Source: Mya arenaria (lineage: Eukaryota > Mollusca > Bivalvia > Myida > Myidae). Taken from it: a DNA stretch of 64,000 bases. The stretch is from positions 1,257,001 to 1,321,000 of the forward strand of contig NC_069135.1 in NCBI RefSeq assembly GCF_026914265.1, given 5' to 3'. The notes beneath the pieces were generated by a model. It made no database searches and had not been told where the DNA came from. It worked only from the letters and a program-made list of their open reading frames with translations. Below, one piece after another: positions 36,333-48,085 of the stretch; positions within the stretch are counted from its first letter, which is position 1; each line of letters starts with the position of its first letter. The position numbers and the translations under genes are program-made.

Positions 36333-39300
36333 GCAACGACAACAACAATGCATTGACATAAACACTCTTTTCGTAAAATCTAATGAGCGAATCTACAAGT
36401 TATTTTAATGATTTAAGTCATTTTTGTAGGAATACTGCACATTCACCTATGATTTGAGGTATACATACAATCTAGAAACAGGTTATTACTTCGTTGATAA
36501 ATAATCTTAAGCAAAGTTATGAATGACTAAGAAATTGAAATTATATATTCAGCGTTTATACTTACAGAGCGACTTTGCGTCGTTGGTGCAGAAGACATTG
36601 TTAGCAGCGTTACAGCTTGGCGCGGAGAATGTTCCGTCCCTTGTGAAATACTGACATGATTTCGAGGTTGTCGGCCGCTCCATCCAGAAACGTCCACCTA
36701 AAACATTATTTAGTATGTCATTATCATTATGACCATAAAAAACAAGAACACAAGGTAATGGATTATTTTATTTAAACACGAACGCACATGAAAGGAAAGA
36801 GTCGAGTTGAAATTTGAGCAGTGTTTAGTACGCGAGTGGGGAGGAATGGAGGTTAAATCCTTCTAAAGTACCTTTTATGTTGAGTCCGGCCTTCTGCATT
36901 GCAAGGAAGACAAAGTCTCTCTCCATCTGGCTGATGGCAAGAATAACGCGACCACCAAGCACCTTACAGGCGGCCACTGCCCGCTCGTAGCTCATCTTGT
37001 TCTCCAGAGGTTTGTAGCACGTGTCCAGTAATACGTGACCGTACCAACCGTCATCGCAAGTAGACGCTTAAAAAGGGAATGTGCTTATGTTAGAATACAA
37101 AAATAAAATACCAATATGATTAATCATTTTAAACTTTTGGAAAGCATTTTTGCTAAAATTCTTACAAATAATGAATATCAGTACTCAAACAATAACGTAT
37201 GTTTAAAAAACTAAGTCGACATTTTGAAAATGCCAAGACGGTTAATCATTACCTTTATCCATGACCTCGACCTGGTAGGTGAAGCAGACGGACGGGAGGC
37301 GGGCCTCACATGAAGAGAGCTCCATCGCCTGTTCCTGGATGGTTGGCAGCAGCGCCGACTTATGGGTTGTCCCCTGCACGTTCTCCAAAAGTTCAGGACG
37401 GTCGTCCATGTGGTCAGAATCTTGTTCATTTTCTTGCTCTGTTTCTCTTTCGCCATCCCCAGCTTCCATATTCTCGTGTTCTTGCTCTCCTTCTTGTTCT
37501 TGTTCATGTTCTCCGCCATTTTCGTTTTCTTGGTCTCCTTCATGTTCGTTGTCATGTTCTACTCCATTTTGGTTTTCTTGGTCTCCTTCATATTCGTTTT
37601 CATGTTCTCCTCCATTTTCGTTTTCTTGTTCTCCTTCATGTTCGTTTTCTTGTACTCCATTATGTTCGTTTTCTTGATCTCCTTCATGTTCGTTATCTTG
37701 CTCATCTCCATGAGCGTTTTCGTGCTCTCCTGTTTGCTCATTTTCTTTTTCTCCAACATGTTCGTTTCCGTGCTCTTCAAAACGCCCCGTTTCATTTTCC
37801 CTTAAACGTTCATTTTCATTTTCTTCTAATGTTTCATTATCATGCTCATTCAAACCTTCGACTTCATTATTAACTTTTTCTGTTTCATATTCCTTCTTAT
37901 TTTCTTGTTCGTTTTCTCGCTCTAAACTTTCATTTTCATCGCCCCCAAAGTCTTGGTTGGTACCTTCATTGTCATGGTCATGTTCACCTAGAATATCGTC
38001 TACATCTTTGTTTTCTTTGTTCTTAACGTTATCTTCAATGATGTCGTTCAGAACATCTGCATCTTCATTTCTGTTGGGATTTTCTGTTTCAGTATCAAAT
38101 TGTTCAAACAAGTTTTCTGTAGAATTCGTGTGTTGATCACCATTTTCATCACCCTCTTCATCAATTGCGTCATCATATTTATCGCTCTCCTTGGCATTTG
38201 ACTGTTCAAGTTTAGACATATCCGTATCTTCAGTTGCTACCTGTTCGTTTTCGTCTTCGTTCTTCTCCTCGTTGTGACCAAAACTTGACTCGCGGTTCGG
38301 CGGCTCAAGATCACTTTCGTTCTTCAACAGATCTTCTCCTTCAATCTTTGAACCTTCTTTTTCATGATTCCTATCATCATTGTCTGAAAGATATCCAAAA
38401 GGATTTGGTAGGTCATGATCCTCTTTTTCAGTTTTTACTTCGGAATGGTCGTTCATATCCACACGTTCAGTCGTTGCGCCTGAAAACTGAATGTTTGGTA
38501 AAATTGTTGTTGGTTTATAGGATTCATCGTGTTTTTCGTCATCTGTGTCTTCGTTTTCTTGACTCGTTTTATTCGAAGACGGCCATGGAATGTTTAATGC
38601 ATTGAATATTTCAGCATTTGTTTTATCGCCTAAATTTTCAGCTAAGTCTCTACCATTTGTTTCAGGGCTATGGTCATCAGTTTTTATTTCCTCTTGTAAT
38701 GAAGTAGTATCATGAGTGTTTTTGTCTTCATTGTGCTCACTGTCATCGTCCAGATTGGGATCATTTACCGGTGAAAGCTCAAAGCTAGTTGGTTCGCTAC
38801 CCATATCTGACATAGACTCTCGAAGTTTGTCTGCCTTATCACTTTCAAATTCGGGAGTGTCAACCGTTCCAACTCCAATGTTTGAATGTTCTGTGAGCTT
38901 ATCGTTTATTTCATCAACACGTTCACTGATTTGTTCATTTTTACTAACACTGTCTTCGGGCATTTTCATGTTCAAACGCTCAACAGGTGTCAGGACAGGC
39001 GGTAGGGGATGCCCCTGTTTATCATCACTATCACCGGATGTTAGAACGCTCCCCATTGTTACCTTATCTATATTTGAATCATCGTCCTGTTTTTCGGTTG
39101 TTGGTACAGTCGATCCACTGAATGGGGACAGCACCGCTGGTTTTATTGTTTCAATGTTGTCACTACTTAAAATATTTCCCAGTGACATAATGTTCGAAGA
39201 TTCATCTGACATTGGACTGTCACTATCGACTTTGTTCACCTTTATTAATGAAGATGTATCTATCGGCATGGCATTTGAAGCTTGGTCTTTATTTGAATCA

Positions 39301-42300
39301 GAATCAAAGTCCGACTTTACATTACTCTCTGTCCGTTGGATCATATTCCTCGAATGTTCAAGATCGGACTCTGCCGGGTTTGTCTCCGCCGGATTATTAC
39401 CAGACCCGAGATTTGCTGCTAATTTCTTGACATATGGCAACAAATTTGAAGGCGTTACAGAGGGAACAAAGTTTGGTGCATTAAATCCATTTGGCGGTGT
39501 GTTATCTCCCGAGTTTGACTCAATGTCCATAGTTGGAGCATCTCCTGTACTTCCTGGCGAGTGCGAGTCACTCTCGGAATCCGAGTGCGGAAGGAGAGCA
39601 GCCAATCCTCCCTCCTGGGTGTTGGAATCCGAGATTCCCGTTCCTGGAATCTGGGACGGGCTTTGAATTCCCAGAGATGCAAGTGCCTCTAGCTTGTCCG
39701 ATATTGGTTGTCTGGTAAGGGTACTCCCAAAGGCACCAGTCGTCGGAAAGCCGTTGAGATTTCTTCCACGCCCCCGCCCCAAGCCCCTTGGAACTCCGAG
39801 GACACCATTATTGTTGTTGGTGTTCATTGGCGGAAAAGGATTTGTACCGGCCAAGCCGAAATTGTTTGAGGCTACTCCGCCAAACTGTGTTCCGGTTCCG
39901 GATGTCCTCATGTTCAGATTAGTATTGGGTGATCTTCCGAAATTCGCTGAAGGCCCTAATCCGACTCCGCCATTTTGAAGATCACCACTAAAAGTGGACG
40001 GTTCGAAGCTGGAGGTGGCCGTATCTTGATTGTCGTCATCACTGGACCGTTTCCGCCGTTTCCGGTCGTCGTCCTCTTCTTCGCTGTCGATGTTCATCTG
40101 GCCGCAATAGCCCTGCTGCGGTGAGGAAGTGACCGCACCGTGCCACTGCCACGTGCGCGCAGACTCGCTTTGGTTTTGCCTGAGTTAATGTAAAGAACAG
40201 AATTTATATGAAAAATGAAATGATAAGAACTATATCGTTTAGATAGATCTATTAAACTCTTTGTGATTTAATTGGTATCCTTCTCAGTTTATTTAATTAA
40301 TGTGACTGCTTTTACGAGAGTAACTCTGAGCATATTTTCATTTTAGATATCAGATTTAATATTTTTATAAAAGGCGACAATAAATTTATAGTAGAATCAA
40401 CCAGTGGAAGTTGTCTTAATACCCGTGTTGGTGCCCCACAAGGCGTGGAACCAGGTCATCCCATGCCAGACGTCCGTGATCCGTGTGAAGCCCAGACCAG
40501 AACTGACGCACGCCTGCAAGTGACAGGGACGAAATGCTTACAATAAGAATAATATAAAGAAAGATCTTCATATGAAATGAAAACTGGATTTATGATATAC
40601 ACATCAACCAAGAATACCTTATAGATACATTATTAACAGGCACTAGCACTGAAATGTGTGGTTTTTGCTACTATGATTGCGCGTATTATACCGTTTTATA
40701 AATTAGATTGTTAAGCAATGTATCTGGACATTAACAGCTGCAGGGCTTTTTCGACTGTTTAAGAGCCAATATTCATTTTTGTTGGAAAGATTGTGCATAC
40801 AAGTATTATAGTACATGTATTTGATAAATCTAAATCAAGGCGTTTTCGAAAGAGGGCATATTGAACTTAAAGGTGAGCAATTTAAAGAAAAGAAGATAAT
40901 ACGCATATAAATATGTAAACATTGATTATAAACGAGCTACCTTATTTGTACATAAACTGAATGTTCAGGCTTATTTAAATGAACAATCCATACCATCGCT
41001 AGTATAGAACTGCGACAGATAGATGGTCGTCTATAAAGTGTATAACCAACAACTGAAATGTGTTTTACACACCACCAAGACCCTTTTAACATTAGCTTAT
41101 TTTAAATAGTTACGTATGTTTAATTCCAAATTCAATGTAAAATTTTGTATTCAAGTTTCGTTAAATACATTGCACTTAGAATAACAGAACACAACCATTA
41201 CAACATAACCCTAGATTTTCAGATTTTGTTTAAAATTCAAATCTTAACCCTTTCAAATATGTGTCTGTCTTGGAGCTATGTTATATTTTGTTACCTATTG
41301 TAACAAGTACGATCTAACAGGTGCCCTATGTTGAGGCGGTTGAAGACAGTCTATGTGTTTAAGGGACGTTACCATTGGCCAGTACGGTCGAGAGCAGGTC
41401 CTTGTTGTTGACGGTGGCGGCTGTGTCGAGCTTTAGAAGGAAGCCGTAGTCCTTCCGGCACTCCGCTTGAGCCTCCCGCCAGCTCCGGGCTTGAGGGTTC
41501 ACTTTGAAACACACCGGGATATCATCTCCGGACAGGCTCTTGATCGCCCCCGGAACCCATCCTTCTCGGCAAAGTCCGCTGATGAGATTCCCGTCATTTT
41601 TACGCACATTAACGAAGTCGTTGTTCGGCGACTCGAATTGTCCGCTACTTTGGCGAAAACCAGGAATATCTATTGGATTGACAACGGCTTGGCGCTGACA
41701 ACGAACGCCTGAAGAAGATTAAAAAAATGAGTAAGTTGATTTAAACAAGAGATGTTGTCAAACATTATGCCCCCCTGAGCGCCATGTTGTCAGGATTATA
41801 TGGACAATTGAATGAAATATGCATGGACCCAAATGACAGCTGGTTTGTCACTGACATTGGATGCCGTTGAGGCAGTTTTAAGATACCATGACTTTTGACC
41901 TCAAAATCCATAGGAGTCATCAGCTGGTCACAAAAAATCTAAATGTCAAGTTTGAGGGCCGTGGATGCAGGCATTGACAAGTTATCACACAGACAAGATT
42001 TTTTTCGTTCAAGGTCCCTGTGACCTTGACCTTTGACCACATGACCCCTAAAATCATTAGGGGCCATCTACAGATCAGACGCAACATCAAATCAAGTTTG
42101 AGAGCCATGAGTGCAGGCATTGTCGAGTTATCACTCGAAACATTTTCGCATTCAAGGTCACTGTAAACTTGACCTTTGACTCGATGACTCCTAAAATCAA
42201 TAAGGGTCATCTTCACGTCAGGCCCAACTTCCATGTCAAGTTTGATGATCATAGGTTCAGGCATTGAGATATCACAGGGAGAAGATTTGTTAACTTTTGT

Positions 42301-43700
42301 GCGTTAAATGTTACTGTGACCTTGACCTTTGCCCGATGACCCCCAAAATCAAGAGGGGTCATCTACTGGTCAGGCCAACCCTTCATGTCAAGTTTGATGA
42401 CCATAGGTCCAGGAATTGTCGAGTTTGCTTTCAAGGTCACTGTGACCTTGGCCTTTGACCCCGAAAATAATAGGGGTCTTCTACTGGTCAGACTCAACTT
42501 CCAAGTCAAGTTTGAGGGCCATGGATGTAGGCATTGTTGAATTATCATTCTGACAACCATTTATCATTCAAGGTCACTGTGACCTTGACCTTTGGTCCAA
42601 TGACCCTAAAGCCAATAGGGGCCATCTACTGGTCAGGTCCAACGTCCATGTCAAGTATGAGGGCCATGGATGCAGGCATTGTAGAGTTATCACTCGGACA
42701 ACCTTTTACCATTCAAGGTCACTGTGACCTTGATCTTTGGCCCGATGACCCCCCAAAACAATAGGGGTCTTCTACTGGTCAGGCCCAACGTCCATGTCAA
42801 GTATGAGGGCCATGGATGCAGGCATTGCCAAGTTATCAAACCGACAACCTTTTACCATTCAAGATCACTGTGACCTTGACCTTTGGCCCGATGACACCCA
42901 AAAACAATAGGGATCATTTACTGGTCAGGCCCAACCTCCATGTCAAGTATGAGGGCCATAGGAGCAGGCATTGTCGAATTATCACATGGACAACCTTTTA
43001 ACATTCAAGATCACCGTGACCTTGATCTTTGGCCCGATGACCCCCCCAAAAAATAGGGGTCATCTACTGGTCAGGCCCAACCTCCATGTCAATTATGAGG
43101 GCCATGGGTGCAGGCATTGTCAAGTTATCTCTCGGACAACTTTTTATCATTCAAGGTCACTGTGACCTTGACCTTTGGCCCGATGACCCCCAAAAACAAT
43201 AGGGGTCATCTACTGGTCAGGCCCAACTTCCATATCAAGTTTGATGACCATAGGTCTAGGCATTGTTGAGTTATCACTTGGACAAGCTTTAAAATTATTT
43301 ACCATTAAAAGTCACTGTGACCTTGGCCTTTGACCTGATGAGCCCTTAAATCAATAGGGGTCATCTACTGGTCAGGCCCAACCTTCTTGTCAAGTTTGAT
43401 GACCATACATCCAGGAATTGTTGAGTTATCACTCGGACAAGCTTTGGTCTACCGACGGACCGACCGACCGACCGACCGACATACCGACATGCCTGTGCAA
43501 AGCAATATACATAAAAAGCGTTTTTGTACGTTTCGTGGCGCGCGTATAATATCAGTGCAATGTATCCGATCGCAACGTATTGTACAGGAGTTCTGCATTA
43601 ACAGTGTGGATTTTTTAGACTGAAATTCGGCCCCGTTCACAATCCCAAAAAGTAAACTTATTTTAAAAAAAAATGGATTCATAATTCACAATCCTGACAG

Positions 43701-43757
<57 letters not shown>

Positions 43758-45366
43758 GCCTTCTTTCCTTAAATTTTTCCAAACCCAGTATCTTACACAG
43801 TGGGGCTTTGCTTGGTTTCTTTGTTCGAAATATACTAAAATATATTCTTAATTGTGGGCATTTTGTCACGTTTTTAAAATTTGGAAAGTTTGGAAAAAAT
43901 AGCCTACTGGTTCCCGTTCTCATACTCGACTTTGGTACAATAAAATGTTCAACCACAGAGCTTGACAATGTTTGATTAAGTGTATAGCAAAATACATCTG
44001 GCTTAGCTCTTGGGGTGTTTGAGCCAATAGTTAGTCATTTCAAGATATTGATGAGAATTGAGTGACGAAATAAGGAAGAAAGGAATGATTTATATTTAGC
44101 CATTACAACTCGACGTATACATCACCCATAAGTACGTAGTCTTTACATGTACACATCTTCAAACATGTATAGATAATTGACAGAACTAGTAGGTTATTAA
44201 TTAATGTCCAATTATAGAAACGCTTGACACCCAGATAACGATGAACATATATTGATTTAACTTGTGGCTCGACAAACGGTCCCTTATATATTTTATATCG
44301 TGGGCGATATACACATGTTTACGGGGGCGGTTTTAAAGTCAATGCACTTGTAACTCAGGGAAAGAGAGGGCAAAAATCAAACAACAATTCATTCTTTCAT
44401 TTGTGTAGAAAATCTCAAATACAAGTCTCCACCAATATTTTGGAAAACAATAAACCAGAACGAAAATATAACAAACGGCAGTATACAACTGATTGATAAG
44501 ATTTGTGTAATATTTTATAACATTGCTTCACCGGGGTAATCATCAATCAAGCCTCACACGTCACTCGATGTCAGTTGTAGCTGTCATATTCAACGAATGT
44601 TTTGTAAATAATGTAATGTTAAAAACACCTTTAAATTAGATAGATTATCAAATAAAAATATACATGCAACCAACCAATAATATTTAAGATAAATCTGGTC
44701 AGTGACGCATTCATGTTCTTTAAACGCTAAAAGTTCTATTAAAGAAATCCATAATTGACCCGGAGCCGCTTCATCATGGAGCAAGGAGCGGTTATTGTAC
44801 ATAGGAGAGATATAACACTTTTGAAAATCTCGCCTAGGTACAAACACTGCTCCTATGTGTCTTAATGAAACAAGAAGCATTTTTTTATGTTTTTCTAGTC
44901 TACATTATATGCTATATACACAGTACATGTATATAACAAATACATGGGTTGGGAAAACAGAAATAGTTCGCTTCTGTCCCCTCTGCGTATATAGTATAAA
45001 TCGACTAGGAAACATAGGCAATAGTTTGATTATTTCCCCTGTAGATAAAACAGATCCAATGCATTGAACTCTGCTATGAAACAAATACATGCTAGAATAA
45101 CTGCGTTCATAGGTTGCCAACTTTGTTTGTTTGGCTGTTTCAGATACCAAACACAGTATGAAACAAAATTTAAACATGACAATAGTACAGTACAGACTGC
45201 ACCCATACTTGAAACTACTGAAACCCTCCGGGCATGGTGACTTAAAATCGGTGTGATCCGATATCTGATTTATCCAGCTTTACAAATAAGTGCAAAGCCC
45301 CATGGTTTCTCCATACTTACATGCTACAACTAGACAGAGGCATATCAGCCGGCGGAACGTGGACAT
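28204..45366 (-). CDS. Adhesion GPCR with two C-type lectin domains, Ig-like, GAIN/GPS and 7TM; 23 coding exons
   Basis: Exons: 45366-45321, 41708-41373, 40513-40423, 40179-37253, 37066-36872, 36697-36566, 36265-36086, 34572-34399, 34194-33993, 33744-33551, 33378-33256, 32790-32612, 32343-32197, 31796-31702, 31473-31193, 31064-30859, 30624-30472, 30347-30220, 29944-29682, 29448-29379, 29255-29059, 28770-28548, 28384-28204. Sum 6723 nt, 2240 residues, every junction in phase. Order: signal peptide (MSTFRRLICLCLVVAC), lectin domain 1 (~114-1123, hugely expanded), lectin domain 2 (~1140-1240), Ig-like domain (LPCEL...VLWFKDG...YWCEV), uncharacterised modules, a Cys/Trp exon resembling HormR (aa ~1533-1593), GAIN, GPS with HLT (cleavage expected L1880|T1881), seven helices, Ser/Gly-rich tail. 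Class B2 receptor signatures: CWMDLP, GLTWLFGYLA, LNSLQGFFIF. Ligand unknown. Confidence 0.9.
30472..30624 (-). other. GPS (GAIN autoproteolysis) exon
   Basis: Exon 17, 51 codons: Cys8, WW, Cys27, Cys39-x-Cys41 and DHLTNFAVLI. The HL|T triad needed for self-cleavage is present and the expected tethered peptide is TNFAVLI, followed by the first helix. Canonical four-Cys GPS layout, so the receptor is probably cleavage-competent. Confidence 0.9.
34941..35178. repeat. Foldback inverted repeat, ~70-bp arms, ~98-bp loop
   Basis: Left arm 34941-35010 and right arm 35109-35178 are reverse complements with few mismatches (shared core TGGCTTGATGACAAAAGCTC). It lies in a receptor intron (between exons 8 and 7). 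No terminal duplication checked. Confidence 0.85.
36286..36349. repeat. (CAA)n microsatellite
   Basis: About 20 CAA/CAG/CGA triplets in the receptor intron just upstream of exon 7. Glutamine readings on plus are not coding. Confidence 0.9.
37253..40179 (-). other. Single 2.9-kb exon of the adhesion GPCR: acidic low-complexity insert inside lectin domain 1
   Basis: Exon 4 of the receptor, open for 976 codons. It starts with lectin residues (ARTWQWHGAVTSSPQQGYC), then a basic cluster RKRRKR, a Gly/Asn-rich part with RGRGR, a Ser/Asp-rich part, and a Glu/Asn/His repeat (ENEHEGDQENENGGEHE-like, ~37440-37770). It ends by returning to lectin sequence (SSCEARLPSVCFTYQVE). Overlapping plus-strand readings up to 316 codons are shadows of this biased composition. 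Confidence 0.9.
40565..40775 (+). repeat. Diverged direct duplicate of 46515-46725
   Basis: Shares runs such as TCAACCAAGAATACCTTATA, GCACTGAAATG and CAGGGCTTTTTCGACTGTTT with 46515-46725, in the same order and orientation. This copy is in the receptor intron just upstream of exon 3; the other is outside the gene. An old segmental duplicate or two copies of a short repeat. Confidence 0.7.
41740..43515 (+). mobile_element. Interspersed repeat with internal ~150-bp tandem array rich in GGTCA half-sites
   Basis: Starts AAACAAGAGATGTTGTCAAA and ends with a (CCGA)n stretch and CTGTGCAAAGCAATATAC. Inside are about ten units, each with TTCAAGGTCACTGTGACCTT, GACCTTTGGCCCGATGACCC, GGGGTCATCTACTGGTCAGG and GAGGGCCATGGATGCAGGCA. 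No coding capacity. It occupies receptor intron 1, ending about 30 bp before exon 2. Its CAAGAG-TGT start resembles the families at 10733 and 60832. Confidence 0.75.
43700..43757. repeat. (AAT)n microsatellite
   Basis: Perfect AAT/TAA triplet tract in receptor intron 1. Confidence 0.95.
43760..45320. other. Receptor intron 1, remainder
   Basis: AT-rich intronic sequence between the microsatellite and exon 1. No gene or element recognised. Confidence 0.5.
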
Positions 45367-45398
45367 TGTCCTCGCACGCCCAGCAATTCACATCCTGA
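45367..45398 (-). other. Likely 5' UTR exon edge of the adhesion GPCR
   Basis: On minus, CTATTTTCAG precedes GATGTGAATTGC and the start codon at 45366, suggesting a 3' splice site about 30 nt upstream of the ATG and a non-coding first exon further upstream, not located. Confidence 0.45.
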
Positions 45399-46514
45399 AA
45401 ATAGTATAAGGCGGTGGTAAGGCAAGACAGAGGATAGCTTGTCTTAAAACTTACGTTATTTTGATATTAAATATAAATGATGTGTATGTATTTTCATAAA
45501 AAAAATATCTTAAAGCCTAACCCTAACACTAATCTTAAAGTTATTCCAAAACCGAATTCCCTTAATTCTCGATTTCGTTTTACTTGTTCAAAACGTGTCC
45601 GTTATTCGAACAATTTTGAGTGATTTAAACCATGATTTAAACTCTTTAATCGACATTGGAACAGTTTTATAGGGTCAAATTTTTCAATTGCTTATTTCGT
45701 CTGAGCTGTGAACAAAATGCGTTAACCAATGATAACGCATCGTCACAAGTTCATGTATGAGCTCTGTTCTAATCAAATATTTAAAGTATGTGACAAAGAA
45801 AGCTCTATTTCCCGAAAAGCGTTAGTTACTATATTGATGACGAATGACTTTAGGCTAGAAATGACAAACTTCTGTTTGTGTGCTCTATATATGCAAGTAG
45901 GTTAAGCAAGCCAATTTTAACAAAGTTAAAAAAATGTGTTGCCAAATTAACATATATGGACGGGTCTGTTCAAGATGAAGAACACAGTGCCATTTTCAAA
46001 ACAACCATGTTTATACGTGGTGTGTCTATCTGTGAGTTCAACAACCGTTTAAGTTTTATAACCCGAATACAAAGCGCATCACACTTTAGACATTATAAAT
46101 ATAATTTATATCGTAGGACATAATAACGACACACTGCCAACATAAAAATAAAAGAAGACAAAATATCTATTTTCTCGCCAAAACTGTCATCTTTTCCCGT
46201 TTTTTATGAGGGCTTGCCAACCTGTAATAATTACTAAACCCCACCAACATTCATTACGATAAAAACAGGCTGCTACGTAAACTATATACAAAAATGGATA
46301 ACAAATATTCATTTCACTAACATTCAACAGAATTGAACAAAAATTAATTGCGTCAAGTTGGTGTGGTAAATATATGTACATGTATCAAATATATAAATAC
46401 ATAATTAGATATTATTTCACTCTAAAACTAAAAACTTATTACCTTCATTTGGTTATTTCTTGTGACAACAAAATTTATCATCCCAAACATGACAAAAAAG
46501 GTTTAAAATGTAAT

Positions 46515-46725
46515 ATATGAAATGAAAAGTGAATTTATGATACAGATTTCAACCAAGAATACCTTATAAATAAATCATTTACAGTTACGTGCACTGAAAT
46601 GCGCTGTTTATGCTAATATAATTTTATTGTTTGTAATATTCAAAATTAATCTAGATTTTGTTACGCAGTCTCAAGACATCTACAGGTACAGGGCTTTTTC
46701 GACTGTTTTAGAGCCAATATGAAAC
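46515..46725 (+). repeat. Diverged direct duplicate of 40565-40775
   Basis: Partner of the segment about 5.9 kb to the left. Lies upstream of the receptor start codon. No lectin exon was recognised beside it. Confidence 0.7.
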
Positions 46726-47942
46726 AAAATAAAAAAAGGAAAATAGAGGGAAAAGGGTTAGGTAAATATGGTAAAAGGTCGCGTGTTTATTGGACTAATA
46801 TAATGTATTGAATAACTGATTCATCACTATAATTCTCACCCGTATTTGAATATGTTCTGAACCATGAACAAAAGTTTCATATTTCATTTAAAAATGATAA
46901 ATAATGCGCGGGATTTTTTGGATTCATTTCAATTTTGGACGAAATCATGCGCTCAGACATTTTTTTTATATGAGAGGTTTATTAATTATATTATCACACC
47001 TTATTATTCAAATGACATTATATGAAATCATATAAGTGTCAGCATTTTCGCCATCAAACCCATGAAGATATAGGGCTTTTGCGTGTTGCAGTTGTAATGT
47101 GCATAATATAGTCCCTTGTTGACTCAGCCGCCTGTCAGGTGGATGTATACTAGATCAGGAAAATGCTCGTAAATTTGACAGACTGACCATTATTGTCAAT
47201 GGTGTGACCCTGACTTCGAAGAAAAGTGACCAATTGAACACATCAAATAATATATTCGGCAAAAAAGTCATGCAATTAAATATCGTTTTTTTGAAATGTA
47301 CATTTATCATACACAAGTTTTATACATTTGGAAAATGTGAACTACTTCCTATCCTTATAATTATATATTAATAATTTACTGCGTCAAAAACAAATGCCAT
47401 CTGGGAAGGGATCTGGCGTCAAAAGTAAAATAAATGCGTTATTTCAATACAATACAGCAAAGCCAAGACTATTTGGAGGTATCACTTTATTTTACATATA
47501 TTTGATCATGTTAAAGTTAAATCGAATCGCTAAATCTGAAATACGACGTCAGTGATTAACATGACGTACGTACAATTTATGCAAGTGTGTTTAGTGGTAA
47601 TGCGTTACAATGCCGAGACATTCTGTAAGTCAGAGTTGCTAGGAACATGCAATCCTGCGTCCTTGCATTATGTACAATGATCAGCCATTGTCATATGCGA
47701 CCCTAGCTGTAGATGTTCGTGGCTATATTCAGGATTCAAACGTTTGACTGGAAGTCAAGTGATCTACCGCACAGCAATTTATATTCGCACGCAAAATCAC
47801 ACCTATAGTCGTTTTATAACCGTTTTTGTTAATAAACTTATTTTTGTTCGGATACCTGTCTAGACGTACGAAATACTTACTTAAGTTGACGTCGTCCGTT
47901 GACGTTATGAATGCAAGGCAAGGTGCTCGGTCTATCTTACCA

Positions 47943-48085
47943 TTGTGTTAGTGTTGTACGGTGACTCGGTCATTCTTACCATTGTGTTAGTGTTGTACGG
48001 TGACTCGGTCATTCTTACCATTGTGTTAGTGTTGTACGGTGACTCGGTCATTCTTACCATTGTGTTAGTATTGTACGGTGACTTT
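47943..48085. repeat. 39-bp tandem repeat, ~3.5 copies
   Basis: Nearly identical units of about GTGTTGTACGGTGACTCGGT + CATTCTTACCATTGTGTTA. 39 = 13 codons, so a 63-codon reading (LVLYGDSVILTIV repeated) appears open; no other support for coding. Confidence 0.9.

Noticed and set aside
37310..37873. 187-codon and 147-codon plus frames
   Set aside because: Antisense of the Glu/Asn/His repeat; codon bias of the real exon removes stops.
38716..39666. 316-codon Ser/Leu-rich plus frame
   Set aside because: Shadow of the Asp/Ser/Glu-rich receptor exon on the minus strand, which has consistent splice phases.
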